In this document: one piece after another, positions 1 to 17,638 of the stretch
Numbering within the stretch: the first letter of the stretch is position 1
Layout of the letters: each line of letters starts with the position of its first letter
From: Pegea sp. RAD2-039
Lineage: Eukaryota > Chordata > Thaliacea > Salpida > Salpidae
Length of the DNA stretch: 64,000 nt
NCBI GenBank assembly: GCA_034620365.1
Contig: JAQGEQ010000175.1
Location: forward strand, 186,001-250,000
Direction: 5' to 3'
Program-made: the position numbers and the translations under genes
Notes under the pieces: model-generated
Told to the model about the DNA's origin: nothing
The model's database searches: none
What the model saw: the letters and a program-made list of their open reading frames with translations, nothing else

Positions 1-45
1 AGCTAGTTTCTTTCCATCTTCTAAAGATGAACAATCTTTAAATCA

Positions 46-6425
<6,380 letters not shown>

Positions 6426-9400
6426 TACGCATCACAAACAACAAGAAACCTTGGAAAGTAACAACAGATTAATTTCTAAATGATTTTAAGTTGAAATGTT
6501 AAATGTGTATTTCCAAAACTTGTTTATTTTCGGAAATCTACTTTGTCTTAACGCTTGTTATCCTAATCAAAATATACCAACAAATAATAATTTTTGTAAA
6601 AGTTTTTAATAAAAAGTTTTTAATAAAAAGTTTTTTAATAATATTTATATTGATGAAACTAACTACATATCTAAAGTGAGAATATAGACACAAAATCGAT
6701 AAGAATTTTTCAGCTGGTTTCTAGAAATAACTGATCTTAAAGAACTTAGTTTTGACGGTTTAAACAAAATAGAAAAATAACTTTCAAAATATAAAACTTT
6801 CAAATAATAATTTGTAACATTTGATGTGCTTTAAACCTCCTAATTTTGTCACAAAATCTTTGCCAAAATGTAATTAGCTTGTCAAGGTTTATGTAATACA
6901 GTTTGTACTTTTTAAAGTTTTGAAAAATTGTGATTTGGAGTAAGAAAATATTTGTATCTTCTAACTTTATGAAAAAATCAATATCTAAAGGTTTTTCTAA
7001 TATTTCAAAAGTACTCTATAACAAATAAATTTCATTTAATTATAATTACTTTTTATTTTATCAAAGTAACCTTTAAAAATGTTAAATATATCATTTATTT
7101 TCAACTGAAATCTAACATTTGGTAGCAAATTTTGACAAAGTTAGAATACATTTAATCTAATCAGAAAAAGAAGCTTTCTAAAGGTACGTACATTATTCAT
7201 ACTAGTTTTTATAGTCTTTGTGGTAATTGAAGAACCATTTATAACATTAATAATTAATTAGTAAACAAAAGGTAAAAAGCAAAGTGTTTTAAGGTAAAAA
7301 CAATACTAACTTTGTATGTTTAAAAAGCATAAGTATTATTTTTGGTAATATTTGAAAATTAATTATTAGTAAACTTTAGTATGCTTGTTTTACTTTTTGT
7401 TATTAAAGAAACTATTACTAGCAAAATTTATTGATTAAAAAAACTTTCAAAAAACACACTGGAAACGCTTAAAGTCAAAATTTTAAAGAACTTTAATGAT
7501 CTGCAATCATTTGTTTTAATTTTCAAAATCTAAATATTCAAACTTTTATATCTTAAACTTCGTTAAGTTAAAAAATAAAACCTGATAATAAATCTTTGCT
7601 TAACACACTACATCACTAAATCATGATTCTTACAAAGTTTGAAGCTATTATGAAGACTAACGGTAATGATTAAAAAAAGAAGAAGTCTTCTATGACGTAG
7701 TAGAAAGCGAATATTAGCGTTGTTTTGAAAGTCGCTGTTGTTATGCCATTGAACGGTTTAAAACCGGTTACGGTTGATTGAGTTTAGTTTTTTTATTTGA
7801 TTAAATTACTTTTTACATATGATAGTAATGAAACTGATATATAAAAATATTTATACTCAGCTGAAAAAATATCATCCAATGAGAACTAGTCTAGAATCCA
7901 AGTAAGAACTCTAAAATTGAAAATGTAGGTATAAGGTAGTGTTAACTGTAGAAAACGTTAACTCGAAAATACTTACTACTACTAAAGTTATTTTTCACCT
8001 GCTAATCTACAAAGGGCTTTAATAAGTTTTGTAAAATGATTTAAGATTTTTATATAAAAAGCGTGAAGTGTTATAGCTTTACACCAGTGTCTGGTAGTCT
8101 AATTTATTATAAGTTTTCTCTCTCTAATCGCAATACCTTTTCTATTGTCACTTTGACGCCTTGTAAATTCTTTTCTACTTGCTGGTGAAATATTATCACA
8201 CTTCTAAGGAAATGAATGTTCACTTTTTTGGGAATGGGTTTTATAGTGATCTTCACAATCAGTTTTTAGCTTCGAGATAAATCTTAGTTTTATATTTTAA
8301 GTTAAACAGGATTCAGTAAATTTTCTGAGTATTTTATTTAAGCTTTATGTACAAAACTCGATTAATGAGTGTTGGTAAAGCTTCAGTTGCTAATCTAAAG
8401 CTGATCTGGATATTTTTGATATCATCTGAAAGTAATAAAAAGGCATCCACTATTTGAGTTTGACTTATTGTACTTCGTATAAATGGTGGTTTTTGGTATT
8501 TGTACTAGATACCTTTTAGCTTATTTATTGTTAATTATAAAAAACGCTTTCATTTCAGATTCCGACTATCCTAGCAAACATAATCGAATTTAAAAATTCC
8601 AAAATATTTTTCAATATCAATATCTTTTTCAAGCACGTTTGAAGTCGTTCAATTGAATCTTTATAAATCAATCCATATACCTATTCAAAAGAATGAAGCG
8701 CATAGCCACCAACGAGAAAGAAATGAACCTTAATTTAACCAGCAGTGTACTGAGTCAAAGACTTTCTAAATTCATGGCTGCCAAGACTTTGTTTAACTCA
8801 TCTTGATGATATAAAAATAAGTATAAAGGTTGATACGTGACAATTGCTTTTATCTAAACAACAAGATTATAAATTATTATTTCTAATCAGTTTGTATTAA
8901 ACAACTATTGCTTGAAAATTTTTGTAAGCTTTTTAATTACTATAGTACTCTAAGCAGTTGGTTAACTACTAGATCCATACCACTAACACAAAAAGTATCT
9001 TTCCTAGCTATGAGTTGACTGCCTTGTGGTTGATTCGAGTAAAAGTTAGGTAAACCCAGGTAGCAATTATTCAAAGTTTAGCCAACAAGATCTTTACCAG
9101 TTTTGTAGATGTTTCCATTACTAAGTATAAAAAAGAAACAAAAAACGTTTAAGTCATTTCTTACAGAGTAGAACAACTTTTTAATTTTTTATTTCAAACT
9201 TTTATTATTAATTTGTATTTCTAATCTGAGGCTATAATTACACTTGATATCTTTATAGTATGATTATGCCACAAATTAAAAACTTTTCTTTCAGTTTACT
9301 TCAGAAATGAGTAATTTAAATTGCGTAAATCAAGATAAACTTTTAGCGTTTTTTCTAAAATAGTAAGTACTGATTCTTATATATATTTAAAACAAGTTAT

Positions 9401-9699
9401 TAAAAATTCTATAATTTATAAACTCAAAAAATTGTGGTTTTCTTTACGAACATATAAGATTAATTTTCATAAGCTCTTTCATTTAATTACACAAGAATAT
9501 TTATTACATAAATTAATAGTTTTTCTTTCAAAACATTCTCAATACTTTTCATACCTTTAGTGTCAAAGAAAAAAAATTAAAAGCCATTTTATTCTGTGAA
9601 ATAAACTTGTCTTTACTATAAAGTGTCATTTAAGTACTAATCAAGTCTACTGTCTTTAGCTCGAATATTATCGGCTTGTTTGTGAGTTGATTAAATACC
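6426..9699. other. Intergenic, between divergent EML and liprin-beta genes
   Basis: About 3.3 kb of AT-rich sequence between the two start codons. No exon with convincing similarity was seen. A short open frame at 8695-8811 (38 codons, MKRIATNEKEMNLNLTSS...) has less AT-biased codons than its surroundings but no recognised homologue. A less AT-rich patch at about 7675-7785 could be promoter sequence for either gene. Both promoters and 5' UTRs should lie here. Confidence 0.6.
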
Positions 9700-12600
9700 A
9701 TGGACGTAAAAGCTGATGAATTTGACAAAAATGTTCTGGAAATTGAAGAAAATATAGCTGCTAGTGATATACTTGAAAACGCCTTACACAATTTTGATAA
9801 TATTATAGAAGAAGTGCAAATAGCTGGTAGGTTAGATTTGTTTATAGATGTAAATGTAACAAAAATATTTTAAAATAAAAATTAATTATTAATTATGTTA
9901 ATTAGTAATTAAACGATTATTTAGTGAATAATATTTATTGATAGTCTAGCGAATTCTATATAAGTTAATAAAGTTTTAAATGTTTTGTTTTAAGAATCAA
10001 ACTATTTTTTACTTCAGCCCAAATTTGTCTAAAAATTTATGTTTTTTTGTTTATTTAATTTAACAAATTAGTAAATTTTTTACAAAACTTTAATTATAAT
10101 TTTATTATTTGTAGATAATTATTAAAATTTTTGAAAAAAATTACCTTATAGAAATTATATTTATCATTAAATATATTTTATTATGTTTTTATTATTTAAT
10201 TATAAGTTAGAAATCCTTTTATTAAAGAATTTTTAAATTTAGATACAGGTTTTATAAGTTATGAAATGAAAGAAACTTCCTTAGAAGATGGTATTAATGA
10301 GGTTGCCATGTTAATGGAAGATATTAGAACTGCTATTGAATCTATTATAGCAGAACATCCAAGTACAGATGAACACAAATTTTTATTTGATCTTCTTAAT
10401 CAAGTCAATGATGAAACTTTACAATTTTATAGAAGCATGTTTATTACTGAGGTAAATTTTTAAAATTAATCTTTTTACTATTTCTAGCTTAAAATTTGTA
10501 ACTAAACAAATATTGACTATAAGGAAAATATTTACTTATAAATTCAAGGTTTATAATTTTAGTTAATACAATTTTGAAAAACCTATGATGGTTATACAAA
10601 ATATTTGTTCTAAAAAAATTTCTGGGAAATTTATAAAAAGTTCATTTCAGTAATTTCTTTTTCTTTTTTAGCAAAGTCCGGAAACTGAAAACCAAAAAAT
10701 ATTTCGTTTGACTCAAGAGAACGAAGGACTTAAACTCAATGTTTGTTTTGAATTATAAATTGTTATTTATATATTTAAATTTGTTTATATTTACAAATAA
10801 CTTGATATCTATTATAATAATCATTTTCTGAATTTCGTAATGATATGATTAAATTTTTTAGGTAAATATTCTAACTGATCAAGTTGAACTTCAAGCAGAA
10901 AAAGTCTTTGAATTTCAAGAAGAATTAAAAGTTTTAAAGAAAAGGTTGCAAGGATCAGATGAAAGGTTGAAAGAGGTATTAAAAGAGCACTTTCATCTTT
11001 TTTTGAGGCTTAATATTTAACAAATATTTGGTAATTTGTTGATAGAAATTATTTCATATATTTACTTTTTAACAAAATTATATTTAGTCAAAATACAAAT
11101 TTCTTTATTAGGAATTAATGGCGAAGACACGTTTAGAAAAAATTCATTTAGAAATGTTGAAGGAAATATCAAATTTGAAAGTCACAATTGCAACAATGAA
11201 AGAAAAATATATTAAAGAAGAGGTAGTTACTGCTACACCTTCATAAGTATATATTTGAACTTATGTAATTTGTAAAAAAAAATTGTTTTTTGTTTTTCAA
11301 AGTTTTATAATATTTATTTAATCAATTTTTTTGATATTTAAATTCAATTTGATATCTTTAAAGTCTCACAAAAAGTTTTAAAAGTTTTTAAAATCAGAAA
11401 TCTTTTTTTTTAATTTCATTATTTTATAGAAAAACCAAAAGTTGTTGAAACTGAAGATTTTACAATTAGAGGTAAATTTTTATCTAAAAACTCCTTTCTA
11501 TGCTAATTACATCGAGATATATTTTAGGAAAACATCAGTAAGATGACAGGCGTTTCTACTTCCAAAGATCAAATCCTTGGTAACTTCTTCTCCCTCAAAA
11601 ATCATGTCTCCTCCATATCCGTTTTTCAGACTCTGCTGCCAGCACACCTGATGACGAAGGAGTTGTGATTAATGATGACAAGAAAACTGCTCAATCCAAA
11701 TCCCAAGAGATTGAACTCCACAATTTAAAGATGCCTGATCCTTCAGCTACATCAACTCCTTCACAAATCTCTCCTCCAGATCGAGGAATCCCTAAATTTC
11801 CTCTGTAAGTCTTCAACATCTACAGATTACAAATCTCTAAATTCAGTTTATTAGGGATCTTCCCGAAGATAAGAAAGATGATCCAACTCCGCAACCAACT
11901 CAGGTAATCAACATCTTTTCATCTTCTTTATTTTTTATAATTTTTCTTTTAAAATTAGGATCGAATCCGTTCAAAAAGCGTCGAGAAGTTGACGTTGTTG
12001 AAGGTTACTCCCATCAATTCCAACTATAATGGTTTGTTTCACTTTTTTTTGATCGAAATTTTCAACTCATCAATTTTTTTTGCAGATAATTCACTGGATG
12101 TTAATCTCAATGATTCAGTTGGTTCTTGTGGAGCAAACAAATCAACAAGTACTCCGAATCTCGGTGAATATCTTTCATATATCTTTTAGCGACTTTTTGA
12201 GCTTTGTAAGTAAATGAAAAGAAGTTGGTAGTGGTAGCGTGCACTGAACTGTCCCAGTGACCAGGGACAGTGACATTGAGGTCAACAGATTGTAGATATT
12301 CTGTCCAAATGCACTCCAATGTCGATTTTTTTGATGATCTTTCAACAAATCTTTTTCAGTTTCAAATATGAGAGTGAATCTACCAGAAACAAAAGAAACC
12401 AAATTGAACAAAGTACCTCCGATCCAACCAACATCTCAACGCAAAAAAAATCGCTTCAAGAAACTCTTCAGGTTACTGACGTCATCAACTTCATCGAATC
12501 ATCTTCATTTCTCGATTAGTTTCAAACTACGACGCAGTTTTTCAACTTCACTTGACGATGAGAAGACTTCCTCTCATAAAGATCTTGAAAAAAGTCCTGC

Positions 12601-14222
12601 ATCCAGTTTTTTAAGAGGAGGGATGAGATCAACTATTGGAAGTGGTAGAAACGGCTGGAACAAGCTCAAAACATCTTCTCAGCCCAAAAGAAGGTCTTTC
12701 CTCCTCTTCTTCCTTCTCTCTTCTTTCAACTCCTTCATCCAGAAACTCTACTGAAACTAACTTCGCTACTTGGAGCGTCGATGACGTCACACAGTGGATG
12801 ATTGACATCGGATTAGGACTATACGCGAATCAATGCGCTAATTGGCTAAATGCTGGAAACTCATTGATGCAAGCAACCAATCACGATCTCGAGAAGGTTC
12901 TCGATGTTCCACTTCACTGATTTCGGCGTTTTAAAGCATCTTTCATCAGCAACTGGGAATTCGAAACAGTATTCATAAAAAGAAGCTCGCGCTCCACTTG
13001 CAGTGTCTGTCGGGCGATGATGACGTCACTGTGTCGGGTGCAATCAAGATGAATTCTGTTTGTGTCGCGCGATGGCTCGACGATATCGGGTTGCCTCAAT
13101 ACAAGGGTTAGTGACGTGGACACGTGACGTCACGTGATGACGTCAGTTGCTCTTCAGACTCGTTCCATCAAGCTTGTGTGGATGGACTTCTTCTTCATCA
13201 TCTCACTGTTGGTGACGTCAACAAACTCGGAGTCACCAACCTCTTTCATCTTCTTTCATTGAGACGAGCGATTGATGTCTTGAGAGGTTGCGATTTCGAT
13301 GTGACCAGTTTACTTCGACGACCAGCAGAAGACGACCAGCAGGTTGGTTGCTTGCTGGTTTGTGATTGGTCGATAAATTGGTTGTTCAGGATAAAAAATT
13401 GGAATTGTGGACTAATCATCGTGTCATGGAATGGTTGAGGACCATCGATTTGGCGGAATACGCCCCAAATTTAAGAGGAAGTGGGGTCCATGGGGCTGTC
13501 ATGGTTGATTGATCATCAATTAGTTGATTGTAGTTTGAAAAAGATTTAATTGAAGGTGAAAGAATCCAACTTTAGCGGGGAGACACTTGCTTGGCTCCTT
13601 CATATCCCTCAAAACAAGACTCTGTTACGACGCCATCTAGCGGCTAAACTAACTGATCTTCTTCCTTCTGAGAGCGTTGAAGCGAAAAGAGCTAGATGTA
13701 AGATGAGCGGATATCAACAGATGAATATAACTGCTAAATACAAGGTGCCCCTGAAAAATCCAATTCTTGCATCTCAAAGATCTTTATCAGATTGGGAGAA
13801 GGTCTTTTGCTTCCACTTTTGGAAGAGCATCTACAAGATCAGCTGGGCAAGTATCGCGCGAGTTTAGTTCCGGTGAATATGTGAGTCCGATTCCTTCATC
13901 TGCAAAGACAATGGAAAGACATCGAAGTATCTTGGAACGTAAGATTCAAGTGAAAGAGATTCATGAAAAGAGAAGCAGAGAGGATGTAGAAGATGCATCC
14001 ACTCCTAACAGCGTAAGAGCTTCTTTGTTTACTGATCAGATTTCTGATTGGTTGTTTTGTGCAGTTGAATGAAAGCACGACGCGCGAATTGAACGCGTTT
14101 TCGACTCAATTGAATTTTATGACGGTACGAAAAATTTTTGATGATTTTTTTTTAAATCTTGAAAATTTTTTTTCGAAATTTATTAAAAGTTTTTTCTGTT
14201 TGATCGATTATAGGAAGAATAA
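9700..14222 (+). CDS. PPFIBP1: Liprin-beta (PPFIBP family) scaffold, three SAM domains
   Basis: Scaffold protein of the liprin family, which acts at cell cortex and synapse-like sites. Exons: 9700-9826, 10243-10451, 10672-10740, 10862-10975, 11112-11222, 11430-11471, 11528-11579, 11630-11804, 11855-11903, 11959-12031, 12086-12163, 12360-12471, 12520-12693, 12743-12896, 12950-13106, 13158-13342, 13390-13503, 13556-13744, 13791-14012, 14065-14124, 14214-14222; 824 aa. The N-terminal motif (SDILENALHNFDNIIEE) and a coiled coil (~113-240) precede a low-complexity Ser/Thr/Pro linker. The motif FKKLFS-FKLRRSFSTS matches the liprin-beta MKLFGKLRRSQS segment. Three SAM domains follow at ~468-535 (FATWSVDDVTQWMIDIGLG), ~550-615 (VARWLDDIGLPQYK) and ~632-705 (LWTNHRVMEWLRTIDLAEYA...NKTLLRRHLA). 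The 3' half is GC-richer with eight introns of 46-53 nt; the 5' half has longer AT-rich introns. PPFIBP1 versus PPFIBP2 is not resolved. Confidence 0.93.
13107..13157 (+). promoter_or_regulatory. 51-nt liprin intron packed with CACGTG/TGACGTCA palindromes
   Basis: The intron between the SAM2-coding exons holds TGACGTCA at 13125 and 13138 and CACGTG at 13121 and 13131. Bases 13121-13136 form a perfect 16-bp palindrome (CACGTGACGTCACGTG) nesting a bZIP-type CRE between two E-boxes. Four more TGACGTCA copies lie at 12477, 12782, 13021 and 13213. The motifs are seen directly. A regulatory role is inference, since they could also reflect splicing or base-composition effects. Confidence 0.35.
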
Positions 14223-15036
14223 AAGATGGGATTGACTTAAATGGTGATTTGCTTGTTACCTAAGTTTGCATGTTTGTCTCATTTCATCTTTCATTTGATC
14301 TTTCAAAGTCTTTGATATTTTTTTTTTTGTTGAAAGATTTCTTTTTCTTCGAGAAGTTTTGAAAAATGAAGACTATTTTTTTTTTGGTTTCATTTAAATC
14401 CTGATAAATTTTGATGCATGTCAAATTTTTTTTGATGAAGTTGATTTTCTGGTTCACTTTTTACCTGAAGATCTGATTTTCTTCTCAAAGTATCTTCATC
14501 AAATCCAATCTTAAATATAATTAAATTATTTTTTATTCTTTTTACAGAATGAACTAGCTTCGAAGTAACCATCAAATAACCAACCAGCCAACTAGCTCGA
14601 TGTATTCATGGTTCCTTTTTGCAAATAAACCATCTTTTAAAAGACAATTTAGTTAATTATGCAGCAGCAGCAGTAACAGCAGTATTCGTTTCAAATCTTT
14701 GACAATCACGTGCTCACGTCTTTTTGTGCTTTTTATAATCTGCTATTCACAAAGTGGCGCTTACTTTTTACAAGCCAAAAGCAATTTCAAATGGTGCTAC
14801 ACATAATTACTTCATTTTTTTCGTGCATTATATCCTTGATATCGCCTTTTATCGTTGAATCCTTTGCTCGTTGCCTTCACCTTGTTTTGAGGCCTTTTTA
14901 TTCATCTATTGACTTCTAACCACGTGTCTTTTTTCCACAGAGTTAAATGTCGATAAGTTTATATTAAAAGTTTGTAGGCCAACACGTAAATACGGGAACC
15001 AACAACAAGACCACCGCAGAGGCGCGACCTGTCGCC
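14223..15036. other. Intergenic: liprin 3' UTR and upstream region of the carrier gene
   Basis: A candidate poly(A) signal AATAAA lies at 14625-14630 for liprin. A polypyrimidine tract plus CACAG at about 14929-14940 looks like a splice acceptor, so the carrier gene may have a spliced 5' UTR. CACGTG boxes occur near 14708 and 14921. No coding exon recognised. Confidence 0.45.
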
Positions 15037-15930
15037 ATGGTAACAGCCAAGGGCTCTGTCATCAGCGGGTTTGGAAGAGATATGATGTTTAGTGGGATAG
15101 CTGCTGGAATCGCTAAAACTACTGTAGCACCGATTGAAAGAGTCAAGTTGTTGTTACAACTACAGCAGACTTCGATGCAGATATCAGTCGAATCACGCTA
15201 CAAAGGAATCATCGATTGTTTACAGAGGATTCCACGCGAACAAGGCTTCTTTTCACTTTGGCGCGGGAACCTCACTAATGTTTCCCGCTACTTTTTCGTT
15301 CAAGCTTTCAACTTCGCTTTTAAAGAAGTTTATCAAAATAGTTTTGCTCAATCCAAACCCGCCTCTTTCTGGCAACTTCTTTTCACAAACTTAGCTTCTG
15401 GAGCAGCTGCTGGTGTTAGTAGTATGGTGATTACTTATCCATTAGACTTCGCGCGTACTAGACTCACGATAGACGTAGGTCGCGATGGTACGCGGCAGTT
15501 TAGAGGTGTCTTCCATTGTTTACGGACTGTTATAATTCGAGATGGAATCCGTGGTGTCTACTTCGGGATGTCACTATCAATTCCAACTGTTATTATCTAC
15601 CGGTCGACTTATTTTGGTGTCTACGATACAAGCAAGTTGTATATACCACGTGACACTTTTATGTGGAAGTGGCTTTGTGCGCAGGGTAGTACAAATATCG
15701 CTGGTTTAATGTGTTATCCAATCGACACAATTCGTCGACGTCTCGTGATGCAAGCTGGTCGTGTGGTTGAAGACCGCCATTATTTTGGTGTGCGAGATTG
15801 TATTACAAAGATCTATAGTAGTGAAGGTGGTTTTAGAGCTTTTTATAAAGGTTCTTTATCTAATATTATCCGTGGTATTGGTGGTGCTCTTGTACTGGTT
15901 TTATATGATGAAATGAAAAAGAATAGATGA
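15037..15930 (+). CDS. ADP/ATP-carrier-like mitochondrial carrier (SLC25A4/5/6 group), intronless
   Basis: Mitochondrial inner-membrane carrier, 297 aa, the normal family length, in a single exon. Three mitochondrial-carrier repeats show PIERVK (32-37), PLDFAR (135-140) and PIDTIR (228-233). Long stretches match the ADP/ATP translocase: YKGIIDCLQRIPREQGF, GNLTNVSRYF, YPLDFARTRL, YFGVYDTSK, GGALVLVLYDEMKK. The hallmark RRRMMM is RRRLVM here (233-238), so exchange of ADP for ATP cannot be assumed. The ATG at 15037 sits in a strong GCCATGG context. Base composition is GC-richer than the flanks. Lack of coding introns in an intron-rich neighbourhood suggests a retrocopy that stayed open. A possible 5' UTR acceptor at ~14940 would fit a transcribed gene. 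Confidence 0.9.
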   Translation: MVTAKGSVISGFGRDMMFSGIAAGIAKTTVAPIERVKLLLQLQQTSMQISVESRYKGIIDCLQRIPREQGFFSLWRGNLTNVSRYFFVQAFNFAFKEVYQNSFAQSKPASFWQLLFTNLASGAAAGVSSMVITYPLDFARTRLTIDVGRDGTRQFRGVFHCLRTVIIRDGIRGVYFGMSLSIPTVIIYRSTYFGVYDTSKLYIPRDTFMWKWLCAQGSTNIAGLMCYPIDTIRRRLVMQAGRVVEDRHYFGVRDCITKIYSSEGGFRAFYKGSLSNIIRGIGGALVLVLYDEMKKNR

Positions 15931-17638
15931 TACCAACTCTGGTTTTATTTCTTATTTATCGATTTGATTTTCAATCAAGTTACATTTTTGGTTATTTTCT
16001 GTTTAAGTTGGTTTCTAAATTTCTAAATTAATTTATTCAAAGATCATATGCTTCTTCTACATCAGTTGTAAATGATAACTGATTTCATCAGGAGTCGTTT
16101 ATTTTTTTCTATTTTCTGCTGTGAATTATTGGTGATATAAAACTGAGTTTTATACAACAATTTTTCAAACTTATTTTCTTAATTATTAAAATTCATGAAA
16201 CTTTTTTTGTCATTCATTTTTTTTTCAATAAAAACTTGAAATATTTATTAAAACTTTTAAGTGATTGTTAATTAATCAAATCTACAAGTTATTTTCAAAT
16301 TACCTTCTTATATTTAAGATGATTTATTCTTACACACTTTCATTAACTTTGTTTTTCATTTTATTTATTTTATAACAATTGATTATCATTTTCTCCTTTA
16401 GAATTTACTCTACAATTAAATAAATAATTGTTTAATCTTAAATCACATTTAACAATTGATCTTTAAATAGTTTTAAAACTTTTAAATGACAACAAATTGT
16501 ACATTTAAGTTTTCTAATATATTCAAATTAATTTGTATCAGATGATTTTTGTCTCTTGAGTAATATTCTCAAATAATTATATTAACTTGAAGGAGTAAAC
16601 ATGATGTGATGTTAATAACAAATCTAAAATTATCAATTTTAATTAACTTATCTTTTCTTATAAGATCGCTTTTTAAAATTATTATTTCTGTAAAATTATT
16701 TTATCTTCTATATATTAAATAATACTATTAATTATAAAAATGTTATTACAAGGAATTGTTTAATCAAAAAACTGTTTTTAAATCTCTGATAAAATGAGTT
16801 TTAAAAAAGTTTTTATAACGTTTAAAGTATTTTTGTTTATTTTATTCCAAAAACTTTCATTTTCTGTTTCATATATTTTAGTTTTTATTATTTTAAGATA
16901 TTTGAAATCATGATTTTTGATATAATAAGTACTTTAACTGAAGTAAATTGTTAGTCAGCAAAAATCTATTTAATATTTTTTGATCTGTAGCAACAGGAAT
17001 TGTAAAAAGTTTGTTTTTTACTCATTAATTCTAAAACTTTCTTTTTAATGATTTATATAAACCTTTAGAGAATTAAGAAAATTAATTTAATTAAAGTTTC
17101 TTTTTAAAGCTGTTATTATAAGATTCTTACAAAATCTATTCCGAAAAAAATTGTCAAACATTTGAAACTTTTTAATAAAATTAAACACAGTATAACAGAT
17201 ATTTACAAAAATCAAAATATATTCAGTCCAATTATTAAGGTAAGTGGTGACAGATTGATTTTATCAAAGTTGTGGTTTAGGTTTTAACTTATAAGTTAAG
17301 AAAAATTATTTACGTAATTCTCTAGTAAACGATGTGTTTTACTTTGCTATAAAAAATGATAGATTAAAGAAAATTATGTTTGAAAACTGCTTATAAGCTG
17401 TTTAAAAATACAACAAATCATTTATTAAAAAGTAAAATATTGTTATCATGATTATTTTTACTATAATTTATACTTTTATTCTAAACAGAAATTTTGCCAC
17501 CATTCAAAATCACTACTTTTATAAACAGAAATTTATTTATCAAACATTTAAAAGTTTACAAACTTCGAATAAACAAAAAGGAAAAATCATAAAAGGCCAT
17601 AATGTATTAAAAAAATTACTGATGACCACTACACTGGC
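15931..17638. other. Intergenic, no gene seen
   Basis: Very AT-rich 1.7 kb between the convergent carrier gene (+) and the small membrane-protein gene (-). An AATAAA at 16227-16232 is a plausible poly(A) signal for the carrier. A 64-codon plus-strand frame near 17450 is composed of AT-rich codons and shows no domain. Confidence 0.55.

Noticed and set aside
12175-12411. 78-codon minus-strand frame across a liprin intron and exon
   Set aside because: Antisense shadow; the plus strand carries the liprin exons with correct splice sites and homology.
12472-12519. Reading straight through this segment in liprin (the frame stays open)
   Set aside because: Removing it as a 48-nt GT-AG intron gives KKLFS-FKLRRSFS, which matches the liprin-beta motif better; the included version inserts unrelated residues. 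It could still be a retained intron.
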